Below, piece by piece: positions 51,607-61,311 of a DNA stretch of 64,000 nucleotides. The notes beneath the pieces were generated by a model that made no database searches, had not been told where the DNA came from, and worked only from the letters and a program-made list of their open reading frames with translations. This stretch comes from Polaromonas sp. P2-4. Its GTDB lineage: Bacteria > Pseudomonadota > Gammaproteobacteria > Burkholderiales > Burkholderiaceae_C. The translations under genes were made by a program, and so were the position numbers. The stretch lies in contig CP087965.1 in assembly GCA_024703855.1 (NCBI GenBank), positions 2,844,001-2,908,000 on the forward strand, written 5' to 3'. The stretch's first letter is position 1, and every line of letters starts with the position of its first letter.

Positions 51607-52436
51607 AAATCGGGTTTAAAGCCGTCCTGCTCGCCTTTTTGCGCATAACCCAGCGGGTTGGCCACCACGCGGCAGCCGTTTTTTACGTAATCAATCGGGC
51701 AATGCAAATGGCCGTGCAGCCACAGCTTGGCAAAAGGCAGCAACTCGTCGAGCGAATTGCAAAACCCGGCCGTGCCCGGCGTCAAACCGTAGCGCGGGTC
51801 GGCGCTCTGCAGGCTGGGCGCAAAGTGCGTCACCGCCACGGTCGGCCCGTGAAACGGCTGCGCCAGCGCTTGTTGCAGCCAGGCCTGGCTCTTCAGGCCT
51901 TCTTCACGCACAGCGTCGGCCAGCATGGGCTGGCCGCGCTGAAAAGCGTGGTTTTTGTTCAGGTAAAAATTGGCCGCGCGAAAGGCTTTTTCCCGCGCCT
52001 TCAACTGCTCGCCCATGGTGACGTCTTCGCTGCGCGCGGCATGGGTAGAAAGCGCATCAAAGTCGCTCCACAAGGTGCTGCCGACAAAGCGCACGCCCTG
52101 CATCACCACGCTTTCGCGTTCCAGCCAGATCAGCCCCAACCGTTCGCAGGTTTCGCGCAGCCGCGCATGGGTCTCGTCAAAGTCCAGCCCGTCGTATTCA
52201 TGGTTGCCCGGCAGAAACAACACCGGCGTCGGCCAGCCCGCGCCGCCTTGGGCCACAGGCAAGGGCGAAAACTGGCCCAGGCCAAAGTCGCTGACATTCA
52301 GGCGGCTCAGCAGGGAGCCGTTTTGGTAAGAGCCAATATCGCCAGCCAGCACCAGCAGGTCAGCGCCGGGCAGGGGCTGTGCCCTGAAATGGGGGTTGGA
52401 TTCGAGATGCAGGTCGGATAAAAGCTGGATGTTCAC
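51585..52436 (-). CDS. metallophosphoesterase
   Basis: An intact 283-residue calcineurin-like phosphoesterase. Metal-binding blocks are in order: LLSDLHLESN, VLAGDIGSYQ, FLPGNHEYDGLD, AVTHFAPS and LWLHGHLHCPIDY. It has no signal peptide. It could hydrolyse cyclic nucleotides, phosphoesters or diadenosine compounds; the sequence does not say which. Its 3' end overlaps repeat A10. Confidence 0.9.
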   Translation of the reverse strand: MNIQLLSDLHLESNPHFRAQPLPGADLLVLAGDIGSYQNGSLLSRLNVSDFGLGQFSPLPVAQGGAGWPTPVLFLPGNHEYDGLDFDETHARLRETCERLGLIWLERESVVMQGVRFVGSTLWSDFDALSTHAARSEDVTMGEQLKAREKAFRAANFYLNKNHAFQRGQPMLADAVREEGLKSQAWLQQALAQPFHGPTVAVTHFAPSLQSADPRYGLTPGTAGFCNSLDELLPFAKLWLHGHLHCPIDYVKNGCRVVANPLGYAQKGEQDGFKPDFLIEISP

Positions 52437-52541
52437 CCGGTGATTGTGCGGGAAGACAAGGGCGTCCGATTCCCATAAACTTTGTTCGTCCGCGCTCCTT
52501 CACGCGCCCAATCGTCAAAGGACATCACAGGAGAACAGCCC

Positions 52542-52963
52542 ATGAAACCCCGCATCACCCTGATCACCCTCGGCGTCGATGATCTGAAGAGATCGCTGGC
52601 CTTCTACCACGATGGTCTGGGCCTGGTCACCCAGGGGATAGTGGGCGAAGAATTTGAGCATGGCGCTGTCGTCTTTTTGACCTGCAGGCGGGGCTCAAAT
52701 TGGCGCTCTGGCCGCGCGCCAGCCTGGCACATGACACCGGCCTGTCGCCGTCACAACGAGCTGCCCCGGCCTTTGCACTGGGCCACAATGTCGCCAGCCG
52801 GGACGAGGTCGATGCCGTCATGGAGCAGGCCAGGCGGGCCGGCGCCACAATCGTCAAGCCGGCGCAACCTGCCTTCTGGGGCGGTTATTCGGGCTATTTT
52901 CAGGACCCGGACGATCATCTGTGGGAGGTGGCCTGGAACCCGCAGTTTGATCTGGCAGAGTAG
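52542..52963 (+). CDS. VOC-family (glyoxalase-like) protein, frameshifted
   Basis: A protein of about 140 residues. It shows RITLITLGVDDLKRSLAFYH in the first half and FQDPDDHLWEVAWNPQFDLA at the end. One T is missing from a T5 run near 52676; adding it gives VVFFDLQAGLKLALWPRASL, so the break is probably an error. The ribosome-binding site is AGGAGA just upstream. Many such proteins are annotated as glyoxalase/bleomycin resistance-like without known substrate. Confidence 0.85.
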
Positions 52964-53024
52964 GCGACAAGCGCCGGTTTATCCGTCAAATTGACCTTCA
53001 GCCCTTTATGGCTGTGCATAAGTG

Positions 53025-53060
53025 GCTATTAATTATGTAGCAAAACGGCTGGCCGCCATG
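53025..53060 (+). repeat. family A repeat, copy A11 (degenerate)
   Basis: GCTATTAATTATGTAGCAAA followed by ACGGCTGGCCGCC has the head but a poor body. Confidence 0.4.
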
Positions 53061-53075
53061 TTCGCCCGCCCACCC

Positions 53076-53100
53076 AACCATGCAGGTTTTGCATGGTTTT
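53076..53100. terminator. hairpin downstream of the VOC gene
   Basis: AACCATGCA (53076-53084) pairs with TGCATGGTT (53090-53098) around a 5-base loop, followed by TT. The T tract is short, so terminator activity is only likely. Confidence 0.5.
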
Positions 53101-53184
53101 GGGCCGACATTAACTGGAAAACCTAGGGGAAACCCTTAATTTAAGTTCATCGCAACTTTTCACCGCTTGTGTGGTGACTTTGAT

Positions 53185-53361
53185 ATGTACAGCCTGATTT
53201 CCCAAATTGCTCGTTTTTTGCCCATGGCCATGGGTTTTGCCACGGTTAACGGCGTGGCCCACAACCTGATGGAGCGCGCTGAAGCCCGTGCCGGCCGCAA
53301 CCCGCAGCAGGCGCTAGAACTGCGCAGCGCCGCCTGCGCCTACCTCAGCGTGGTTCGCTAA
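53185..53361 (+). CDS. small hypothetical protein, 58 residues
   Basis: A short protein reading MYSLISQIARFLPMAMGFAT, then NLMERAEARAGRNPQQALEL and ending AYLSVVR. The N-terminal half is hydrophobic enough for membrane association. The upstream region (53100-53184) is AT-rich and fits a promoter. The family is not recognised, but the codon use resembles neighbouring genes. Confidence 0.55.
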   Translation: MYSLISQIARFLPMAMGFATVNGVAHNLMERAEARAGRNPQQALELRSAACAYLSVVR

Positions 53362-53384
53362 GGCTTGCGAAGTCCAGCAGCTTG

Positions 53385-54384
53385 TTAAAGCTTGACGCCC
53401 GCGCCTTTCACGGCCGGCGCCAGCGCTGACACCTGGCTGGCGACGAAGCCGGTAAAGGCGGCAGGGCTTGTGGGGCTGGTGGTGATGCCCAGGTCCAGCA
53501 TCTTCTTTTGATCTCGCTGCCGGCCAGAATTTCGTTGCAGGCGGTGTTGAGCCGCGCCACCACATCGGCAGGCATGCCGGCCGGCCCGCTCAGGCCAAAA
53601 AGTTGTCCAGCACCAGCTTGCGGTAGCCAAACTCGACCACGCTGGGTACATCGGGCACCAGCGGCGAGCGGTTGGCCGAGGTCACGGCCAGCGGCACCAG
53701 CTGCCCGCTCTTGAAGTAGGGCACAAAGGCGGTCAGCACATCAATGCCCACCGGGATCACGCCGGCGATCAGATCGGTCGTCATGGGTGCGCCGCCCCGG
53801 TAGGGAATGTGCACCAGGTTCACACCCATGGCTTTCTTCATCAGCTCGCCATAAATATGGCCAATCGAGGCCGGGCCGCCGGAGCCGAAATCGAGCCGGC
53901 CCAGCTTGCGGGCCTGCGCCTCCAGATCGGGCATGGTTTTGATGGGTGTGGCCGGGTTGGCCATGACCACGCAGGGCGCACTGCCGATCAGTGCAATATG
54001 GGTAAAGCCCGCCACAGGGTCGTAGGGCTGCTTTTCCAGTGCAAAGGGCCCGATCGAAATTGGCGTGGAATTGCTCAGCATCAGCGTGTAGCCATCGGCG
54101 GGTGCCTGCGCCACTACCAGCCCGCCCACGCTGCCGCCCGCCCCTGGCCGGTTGTCGACCACGACCGCCTGGCCGAGTTTTTTGCCCAGTTGCTCGGCCA
54201 TGACGCGGGCGACGATGTCGCTGGCCCCACCCGCCGGAAAGGTCACCACGACCTTGATCGGTTTGTCGGGCCAGGTGGCCAGCGCGGGAAGGGCGACGCT
54301 GGCGGCACCGGCGGCCAGCACCTTGAGGGCGGCGCGACGCGGCAGGTTTGCCGAGGTCGGCGCGGGAAAAGCAGGGTGAGACAT
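53385..54384 (-). CDS. Bug/TctC-family periplasmic receptor, frameshifted
   Basis: A receptor of about 334 residues. The signal peptide has a twin-arginine-like start (NLPRRAALKVLAAGAASVAL). Motifs are WPDKPIKVVVTFPAGGASDI, NRPGAGGSVGGLVVAQAPAD, YTLMLSNSTPISIG and VHIPYRGGAPMTTDLIAG. Missing bases in a T5 run near 53599 (LDNFFGLSGPAGMPADVVAR) and in an A4 run near 53511 (SEIKKKMLDLG) break the end; both look like errors. No membrane partner genes are present. A LysR gene lies upstream on the same strand. Confidence 0.88.
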
Positions 54385-54492
54385 GGCGGACTCCTGTATA
54401 CGGTTTGTGCGCAAAACTGTAGGCAAAAAACATGCCTTGGAAGGCTTGGCCGGATGACTGCGTTTGGGTGTGGGCCTGAAAAGCCGGAATTT

Positions 54493-54557
54493 GCTATGGA
54501 TATGCTAGCTGTATGCGCCCGTTCTGGTTGGGCTGGAGGCTGGTTTTGTTTGAAACC
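54493..54557 (+). repeat. family A repeat, copy A2
   Basis: The head is GCTATGGATATGCTAGC, then AGCTGTATGCGCCCGTTCTG, identical to A1, then GGGCTGGAGGCTGGTTTTGT. It fills the space between the Bug receptor and the LysR gene. Confidence 0.75.
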
Positions 54558-54575
54558 CTGAAAATCAACAGGTCT

Positions 54576-55538
54576 TCAGGCATCGGGTGAAAACGCCTTG
54601 TCCGCTGCCCGCATGACCGCCTGGCGCAGCCACACATGGGCACTGCTCTGCTGCGAGCGGCGGTGCCAGACGGCATCCACATGCACCGGCGACACATCAA
54701 ACGGCAGGGGGCGCAGCACCAGTTGCTCGGCAATGCCGGTGACCCGCACGAAGTGACGCGGCAGCACCGTGAGCAGGTTGGAATTGGCCACGACACGGCC
54801 GGCGGTGAAAAACTGGTTGACCGTCAGCACCACCTGTCGCTTGCGCCCCAGCGAGGCCAGCGACTCGTCAACAAAACCATAAGGCCGGCCTGAAAAGCTC
54901 ACCAGCAGGTGGCGCGCGGCGCAATATCGGTTGAGCGTGAACGGCCCGGTGGCCAGTGGGTGGTCCTTGCGCATCACGCACACATACTCGCCGTCGTACA
55001 GGCGCTGGTGCAAAAATGGCAGGGGCTCGCCGCTCTGGGCGCGCGCCGTCAAATCGGCCAGCACCGAGGGAAAGTAGCCCACCGCCAGGTCGCAAGTCTC
55101 TTCGTCCAGCAGCTTGCGCGGGTCGCGCGTGGTGAGCGGCAGCACGCGCACGGCAACGCCCGGGGCTTCGTGCTCCAGCGTGTCAGTCAGCCCGGGGATC
55201 AGCTCTGCCGCGGTCGCATCGGCCATGGCCAGCACAAAGATGGAGTTTGCCTCGCCGGGCACAAATTCGTTAGGAACCAGCGACTCCTGCAACTGCTGCA
55301 GGGCTTCGCGCACGGCGGGCCAGATGGCGACTGCGCGCGGCGTGGGCGCCATGCCCTGGCCGCTGCGCAGCACCAGCTCGTCGCCCAGGGTTTCGCGCAA
55401 GCGGCGCAGGGCGTTGCTCACGGCGGGCTGCGTCAGCGACAGATTGCGTGCCGCCCGCGTCAGGCTGCGTTCGGCCATCACCTCGTCAAAAACACGAAGC
55501 AGGTTCAGGTCCAGCGTGCGGAAGTTAAGAGGATTCAT
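54576..55538 (-). CDS. LysR-family transcriptional regulator
   Basis: An intact 320-residue regulator. The winged helix is LNLLRVFDEVMAERSLTRAA, then LTQPAVSNALRRLRETLGDE, followed by a periplasmic-fold effector domain (FVLAMADATAAELIPGLTDT, ETCDLAVGYFPS). It resembles the NodD/LinR-type branch. The Bug receptor gene downstream on the same strand may be under its control. Confidence 0.92.
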   Translation of the reverse strand: MNPLNFRTLDLNLLRVFDEVMAERSLTRAARNLSLTQPAVSNALRRLRETLGDELVLRSGQGMAPTPRAVAIWPAVREALQQLQESLVPNEFVPGEANSIFVLAMADATAAELIPGLTDTLEHEAPGVAVRVLPLTTRDPRKLLDEETCDLAVGYFPSVLADLTARAQSGEPLPFLHQRLYDGEYVCVMRKDHPLATGPFTLNRYCAARHLLVSFSGRPYGFVDESLASLGRKRQVVLTVNQFFTAGRVVANSNLLTVLPRHFVRVTGIAEQLVLRPLPFDVSPVHVDAVWHRRSQQSSAHVWLRQAVMRAADKAFSPDA

Positions 55539-55701
55539 GGTTTGTGCGCCCTAATAAGGCCGTTGGCTTCTGTGAATTATCACCAATGTGAATAACAAGA
55601 ATCACAAAGATAAAGTTGAGTAACACTAGTATTTACCCTAATATTCTCCTGTCCGCTAACAAATTTGCTTGGCGGGCATGGTTAAACAACGGGAGTTCCT
55701 C

Positions 55702-56253
55702 ATGACCAGCTTCGTCAATATCAAATATTCCACACAGCACCCCGGCGTCGCCCGCGCTGAGTCGGCAATTGATGCCGCCAAGCAGCTGCGTCAGGGATTC
55801 TCGGGCACGCGCGGCCTGGCCACGCTGCTGCTGTCCGCCATGGCGGCCGCCGTCATGGTCGTCGCCTACCAGGTGATGGACAGCGTCACGGAAGGCCACT
55901 TGCTGGTCATGTGGATTGCGCTGTGGGCCGTGGCTTTTGCCGTTCTCGCGATCTTCGCCGGCACCGCACGCAATGTGGCTAGGCGTCTCAAAGCGGGACT
56001 GGACAGCTGGTCGCGTAGCCTGGCTGAAGCCCGCGCCGACCAGCGTCTGTGGGCCACGGCTAAGGCCGATGCCCGCGTGATGGCCGACCTGCAGGCCGCC
56101 ATGTCGCGTGCAGAGATCAAGGCCGAAGAGGCGCAAGCCCTGGAAGCCCAATATGACGACGTGCGCGCCATCGCTGCACCGGTTCGTACGGCAGAGCGTT
56201 CACTGAAGCTTGGCAGCATGGTGCTGCGGGCTTATCAGCGCAACTACATCTGA
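55702..56253 (+). CDS. hypothetical membrane protein
   Basis: A 183-residue protein. Two hydrophobic segments lie at about residues 39-60 (LATLLLSAMAAAVMVVAYQV) and 70-90 (LVMWIALWAVAFAVLAIFAG). They are followed by a long charged helical region (RLKAGLDSWSRSLAEARADQ, MSRAEIKAEEAQALEAQYDD) likely to form a coiled coil in the cytoplasm. The ATG at 55702 follows GGGAG; an upstream frame adds MAGMVKQREFL without support. The family is not recognised. Confidence 0.75.
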   Translation: MTSFVNIKYSTQHPGVARAESAIDAAKQLRQGFSGTRGLATLLLSAMAAAVMVVAYQVMDSVTEGHLLVMWIALWAVAFAVLAIFAGTARNVARRLKAGLDSWSRSLAEARADQRLWATAKADARVMADLQAAMSRAEIKAEEAQALEAQYDDVRAIAAPVRTAERSLKLGSMVLRAYQRNYI

Positions 56254-56286
56254 GCGTTGCCATCGGTCACCCCTGCGGTGGCCATG

Positions 56287-56315
56287 AAAAAGCCACCTCG
56301 TCAGGTGGCTTTTTT
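56287..56315. terminator. bidirectional rho-independent terminator
   Basis: AAAAAGCCACCT (56287-56298) and AGGTGGCTTTTT (56303-56314) form a perfect 12-bp stem with a CGTC loop. It separates the membrane protein gene from convergent pckG and has T tracts in both directions. Confidence 0.92.
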
Positions 56316-56334
56316 GCGTTCTGGTGAAACCTGA

Positions 56335-58203
56335 TCAGGCCGCCAGGCGTTTCTCAATCGCCGCTTTGGTCTCGCCCAGCTCTTTCGGCAGGTGGTGCTC
56401 AAGCTGCTTGAACAGCTCGGTGTGCAGCTCCAGCTCTTTCAGCCAGGCGGCTTTGTCCATGCTGGTCACGGTATTGAACTGCTCGGCGCTGAAGTCCAGG
56501 CCGGTCCAGTTCAGGTCCTCGTAGCTGGGGCTGATGCCGGTGATGTGTTCCTTGCCTTGGCCCGTGCCTTCAATGCGGTCAATCATCCACTTCAGCACGC
56601 GCATGTTTTCGCTGTAGCCGGGCCAGACAAACTTGCCGTCTGCGCCCTTGCGGAACCAGTTGGTGGTGTAAATCTTCGGCAGCGTCGCACCTGAGGCCGC
56701 GAGCTTTTCGCCCAAATTAAGCCAATGCTGGAAGTAGTCGCTCATGTTGTAGCCGGCAAAGGGCAGCATGGCAAACGGGTCGTGGCGCACCACACCGGCT
56801 TGGCCGGTGGCGGCGGCGGTGGTCTCCGAGCCCATGGTCGCAGCCATGTAAACGCCTTCCACCCAGTTGCGCGCTTCGGTTACCAGCGGCACGGTGGTGG
56901 AGCGGCGGCCGCCAAAGATGAAGGCGTCAATCGCCACGCCTTTCGGGTCGTCCCAGGCGCTGTCGAGGGCCGGGTTGTTGGTGGCGGCCACGGTAAAGCG
57001 CGAGTTCGGGTGGGCCGCTTTGGCGCCGGTTTCTTTCGCGATTTGCGGCGTCCAGTCATTGCCCTGCCAGTCGATCAGGTGAGCGGGCAGTGCCTTGCCG
57101 GGCGCGTCATGCTCCATGCCTTCCCACCACACATCGCCGTCGTCGGTCAGCGCGACGTTGGTGAAAATCGTGTCAGGTCCAGGCTGCGCATGCAGTTCGG
57201 GTTGGTCAGCATATTGGTGCCGGGGGCCACGCCAAAATAACCGGCTTCCGGGTTGATGGCGTAAAGCTTGCCGTCCGCGGCGGGCTTGATCCAGGCGATG
57301 TCGTCGCCAATGGTGGTGACTTTCCAGCCGTCAAACCCGGCCGGCGGCACCAGCATCGAGAAGTTGGTTTTGCCGCAGGCCGACGGGAAGGCCGCTGCCA
57401 CATGGTATTTTTTGCCCTGCGGATTGGTCACGCCCAGGATCAGCATGTGCTCGGCGAGCCAGCCTTCATCGCGTCCCATATTGGAGGCAATGCGCAGCGC
57501 AAAGCATTTTTTACCCAGCAGCGCGTTGCCGCCTGTAGCCGGAGCCGTAAGACCAGATTTCGCGCGTCTCGGGGTAATGCACGATGTACTTGGTTTTGTT
57601 GCAAGGCCACTTCACGTCGGCCTGGCCAGCCGCCAATGGCGCGCCCACGGTGTGCACGCAAGGCACGAAGTCGCCTTCCACGCCCAGTACGTCAAACACC
57701 GGCTTGCCCATGCGCGTCATGATCTTCATGTTGACGGCCACATAAGGGCTGTCCGACAGTTCGATGCCGATGTGGGCAATCGGCGAGCCCAGCGGGCCCA
57801 TGCTGAACGGCACGACATACATGGTGCGGCCCTTCATGCAGCCGTCAAACAGCGGCTGCAGCGTGCTGCGCATCTCGGCCGGGGCCATCCAGTTGTTGGT
57901 CGGGCCGGCGTCTTCCTTGTTGGTGGAGCAGATGTAGGTGCGGTCTTCCACGCGGGCCACGTCGCTCGGGTCGCTTTGCGCCAAAAAGCTGTTGGGACGC
58001 TTGGCTTCGTTGAGCTTTTTGAAGGTGCCGGCATCGACCAGCTGCTGGCACAGGCGCTGGTACTCGGCATCGCTGCCGTCGCACCAGTACACATCATCGG
58101 GCTTGCACAAGGCCACCATGTCGGCGACCCAGGCGATCAGTTTCGCATTCTTGACGTAGCTGGGCGTGTTGAGCTTGAGCCCTTGCATCGCGGGATGGTT
58201 CAT
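56335..58203 (-). CDS. pckG: GTP-dependent phosphoenolpyruvate carboxykinase, frameshifted
   Basis: An enzyme of about 623 residues that converts oxaloacetate and GTP to phosphoenolpyruvate, the first step of gluconeogenesis. It shows [20 protein letters not shown], the substrate region [28 protein letters not shown], the kinase-1a P-loop [13 protein letters not shown], kinase-2 [10 protein letters not shown] and [12 protein letters not shown]. Extra or missing bases near 57536 (GSGYGGNALLG) and 57170 ([15 protein letters not shown]) break the frame; since the gene is normally functional, sequence error is likely. A long inverted repeat lies in the upstream region. Confidence 0.95.
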
Positions 58204-58580
58204 CGAAAAACTCCAAAGTTAAAAAGCGTTATTTCGATAAATGTCGAGTGACGTACAGTGATGGCTGTGACATCGAGACGTTTGTCGAAATGACGCTTGA
58301 AGCTGGTTGAATGGCGCCACCAAACATGATGGAACAGACCGGCCAATGTCCGGCTTTGCGCTTTCACGGGATGGTCTAAAGGGTCATTTTAAGAACATCG
58401 CTGCCGGTTACCCAAGGGTTACACGCAAAAGATATGCGGAATTTGCATGTGGTTATGCATATTGTGTGTTCGGGTTTTGGCCGTCATGACCGTGACGGCG
58501 AGAGCGTTAACAATGGCCACAGTTACCCGGAGCTTTACTCTCGGGTGCAAGGTTCAATTTGTTTTTTTACGGAGTGATTA
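58204..58580. other. divergent intergenic region pckG-modA
   Basis: This region must carry the promoters of pckG and modA. It contains the 75-bp inverted repeat next to pckG (separate entry) and a weaker symmetrical stretch ATATGC...ATGCATAT at about 58432-58461. No ModE-type box or molybdenum cofactor riboswitch was recognised. Confidence 0.45.
58224..58298. promoter_or_regulatory. long inverted repeat upstream of pckG
   Basis: Arm 1 (58224-58250, beginning AAGCGTTATTTCGATAAATG) and arm 2 (58271-58298, ending GTCGAAATGACGCTT) are inverted copies. In the first 21 positions, 18 pair normally; the other three are transitions that would be G-U pairs in a plus-strand RNA. The spacer is 20 bases. 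It could be a double operator or an RNA hairpin. Confidence 0.75.
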
Positions 58581-59376
58581 ATGCATAGACGAGATGTGAT
58601 CTGCACCTGCAAGCTTGGCGGCGGCAGGCCTTGTAGCCGTGAGTGCGCTTCCGGCTTTTGCACAGAGCTCCACGATCGACGGTAAGAAAGCCCTGGTAGG
58701 AGCCGCGAGTGATTTGAAATTTGCTTTAACCGAGATCGTTGCGCAGTTTGAACGGGAAACTTCGTATCGTTTCACGCTGAACCTGGGCTCTTCAGGCAAC
58801 TTCGCCCAGCAGATTCGGCAGGGTCTGCCGATTGAGCTGTATCTTTCCGCGGACGAAGATTACGTATTTCAGCTGGCCGATGCCGGGCTGACGAAGGACC
58901 GGGGCAGCCTGTATGCCGTCGGACGCATCGCTTTGTATGTGCCCGAGGGATCACCGATCAAGCTTGACCCGGAACTGCGCGGGCTTAAGGAGCAATGGGC
59001 AAGCGTCACCAAATTTGCCATCGCCAACCCGGAACACGCCCCGTATGGACGAGCTGCCTACCAAGCGCTGCAAAAGCTCGGGCTGTGGGATATGGTCCAA
59101 CCCAAACTTGTGATGGGGGAGAACATTTCGCAGGCCACCCAGTTCGTTGCCACGGGGGCTGCGCAGGCAGGTATCACGGCGCTTTCACTTGCATTGGCGC
59201 AGGATGTCGCTTCCCTGGGCAAGCACATGGTGCTGCCAGCCGCACTGCATGCGCCCGTACGCCAGCGAATGGTGCTGACCAAGCATGCCGGCCCAGCAGC
59301 GATAGCCCTTTACGACTATCTGCAGGGCACGAAGGCCAAGGCGATTCTGCAGAAGTATGGGTTTGCGGTCGGCTAG
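58581..59376 (+). CDS. modA: molybdate ABC transporter receptor ModA, frameshifted start
   Basis: A periplasmic receptor of about 264 residues. The signal peptide is interrupted by one extra T near 58613: removing it joins MHRRDVICTCK to LAAAGLVAVSALPAFAQ. The mature protein shows ALVGAASDLKFALTEIVAQF, LGSSGNFAQQIRQGLPIELY and IANPEHAPYGRAAYQALQKL, typical of ModA/WtpA proteins. The start ATG at 58581 follows ACGGAG. It is the first of modABC. Confidence 0.92.
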
Positions 59377-59400
59377 ACCGCTTTCCTCCACAATCGCCTC

Positions 59401-60068
59401 ATGGATTGGCAAGCCGCCCGCGTATCCCTGCTACTAGCCGTCTGCACGGCGGCTTTGCTGTTGCCGCTGGGCGTGTGGCTGGCGCGCTGGCTGGCCACCA
59501 CGCCGTGGCGTGGCCGCCCGGTGGTGGAGGCCTTGCTCATGCTGCCCTTGCTGTTGCCGCCCACGGTGATCGGCTTTTACCTGCTGGTCACGCTGGGCCA
59601 AGGCTCGGCGCTGGGGGCCTGGCTGGCTGCTAGCCTTAACCTGCGCTTGGTGTTCAGCTTTGAGGGCCTGCTGCTGGCCAGCGTGCTGATCAATCTGCCT
59701 TTCATGGTGCAGCCCTTGCACGCGCTTTTGCCGCCATTCCCGGCAGCCTGCGCGAGGCCGCCTGGGTCTGTGGCCTGAGCCCGTGGCGCGCCTTCTGGAA
59801 AATCGAGCTGCCGCTGGTCCGGCCCGGCCTGCTCGCGGGCGTGGCGCTGACCATGGCGCACACCCTGGGCGAGTTTGGCGTGGTGCTGATGGTGGGCGGC
59901 AGCATTGCCGGTGAGACCAAAACCCTGTCGATTGCGATTTATGACCGCGTGCAGGCCTTTGACATGGCCGCAGCACATGTCATGGCCGCCCTGCTGGTGC
60001 TGTGCTCGCTGGCCGCGCTGGCTTTTGTCTTTGCCTCCGACAGAGCGCATCCGCTACAAGAAAGATAG
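59401..60068 (+). CDS. modB: molybdate ABC transporter permease ModB, frameshifted
   Basis: An inner-membrane permease of about 222 residues with five hydrophobic segments. It shows LLMLPLLLPPTVIGFYLLVT and the EAA loop SLREAAWVCGLSPWRAFWKI, with TMAHTLGEFGVVLMVGGSIA. One T is missing from a TTTT run near 59730 (HALFAAIPGSLREAAW), probably an error. Its last codons lie inside repeat A6. Confidence 0.92.
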
Positions 60069-60095
60069 CGGGCTGCGCCCGTCCTTATTGCCCAT
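60053..60095 (+). repeat. family A repeat, copy A6, at the modB-modC junction
   Basis: GCTACAAGAAAGATAGCGGG and CTGCGCCCGTCCTTATTGCC match the family head and body. It contains the modB stop codon and reaches the first base or two of the modC start, so the whole gene junction is made of repeat sequence. Confidence 0.65.
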
Positions 60096-61217
60096 GCTTC
60101 AAGTTTTACTTAAAAACGACGGCCCTATCCGGCTCAATGCCGAGTTTGACTGCACCCGCGGCGAACTGCTGGCGCTGGTCGGCCCCTCGGGCAGCGGCAA
60201 GACCAGCGTGCTGCGGGCGATTGCCGGTTTGCTGAAAAGCCCGAGCCTGCAAGGCCGCGTCAGTGTCGGTAACAAGGCAGAAGACCTCTGGTTTGACAGT
60301 GCCCGCGGCATCCGGCAGGCGCCGCAACAGCGCCGCGTTGGGCTGGTGTTCCAGCACTACGCCTTGTTTCCACATCTGACTGCTATTGAAAACGTAGCGC
60401 TTGCTGCCCATCCATCAAGGGCTGCAGCCTATTTTGAGGCCTTGTTTGAGCGCATGGGCCTGGTCGGTCTGCAGCACCGTCGCCCGTCGCAGCTGTCCGG
60501 TGGCCAGCAGCAGCGCGTGGCCTTGGCGCGGGCGCTGGCGCGCGAACTGCAGGTGCTGCTGCTCGACGAGCCTTTTCTGCCGTCGATGCACCGACGCGCC
60601 AGACGCTGTACCACGAGCTGGCGGCCTTGCGCCAGAGCGTCGCGATTCCCATGGTGCTGGTGACGCATGACTTGAACGAGGCGCGCCGCCTGGCCGACCG
60701 GGTGGTGATTCTGGATGCCGGCGAGTCGCTGCAGGTGGGGCCGCCGGCAAGGGTCTTTGCCAGCCCGCGCAACGCCCGCGTGGCCGAGCTGGTGGGCATA
60801 CAAAACCATTTCCAGGGGCGGTTTTTCTCGAATGGGCCGGGCGATGCGTCGGGTTTTGGCCGCCTGGTGTGGCACGGCGACAAGGCTGGCACAGGGCACG
60901 TCAGCTTGAGTGTGGTCGACAAAAAACGGCTGGACGAGGGTGCCGAGGTGTCCTGGGTGGTGGCCGGTGAGCTGCTTGATATTTCGGCACAAGCCGACGC
61001 GCAGGCGGTGAACACCCTGGCCTGTACCTTGCGGGAAATCTTGCCGCTGGGCGAGATCAGCCTGTGCACGTTGGTGCCCTCGCAGCTGCCCTCGCAGTGC
61101 ATCACCCTGAACCTGTCAACCGCCGCATTGCGGCAACTGGGCGCAGCGCCCGGGGCTGTGCTCTATCTGCACATTCCGCCTGAAGCCGTGCACATCATGC
61201 CGGTGCGGCAAACCTGA
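60094..61217 (+). CDS. modC: molybdate ABC transporter ATPase ModC, frameshifted
   Basis: An ATPase of about 375 residues: Walker A GPSGSGKT, Q-loop GLVFQHYALFPHL, signature LSGGQQQR, Walker B LLLDEPF, switch His in LVTHDLNEA, and a C-terminal MOP/TOBE-like domain (CTLREILPLGEISLCTLVPS). One T is missing near 60579 (DEPFSAVDAPTRQTLYHELA), probably an error. Repeat A5 lies in frame at residues about 97-115. It couples ATP hydrolysis to molybdate uptake with ModAB; no ModE regulator is nearby. Confidence 0.92.
60382..60438 (+). repeat. family A repeat, copy A5, inside modC
   Basis: GCTATTGAAAACGTAGCGCT is followed by TGCTGCCCATCCATCAAGGG and CTGCAGCCTATTTTGA. In frame it encodes AIENVALAAHPSRAAAYFE, in the helical region after the Q-loop. 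The ENVALA part also occurs in ordinary ABC ATPases, so chance resemblance at the head is possible. Confidence 0.5.
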
Positions 61218-61266
61218 ACGGTGCGGGGAGGGTGCTTGATGAGGCGTTTTGTGCCGTCACCAGCGA

Positions 61267-61291
61267 AAAAGTCCGCCTGTGGCGGACTTTT
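61267..61291. terminator. bidirectional terminator after modC
   Basis: AAAAGTCCGCC (61267-61277) pairs perfectly with GGCGGACTTTT (61281-61291) around TGT. It separates modC from the small convergent gene at 61312-61479. Confidence 0.9.
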
Positions 61292-61311
61292 GTGTTTCAG
61301 GCGCTGTGGTT

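Noticed and set aside
58380..58580. Molybdenum cofactor riboswitch or ModE box before modA
   Set aside because: No matching conserved elements were found; only a weak symmetrical AT-rich stretch is present.
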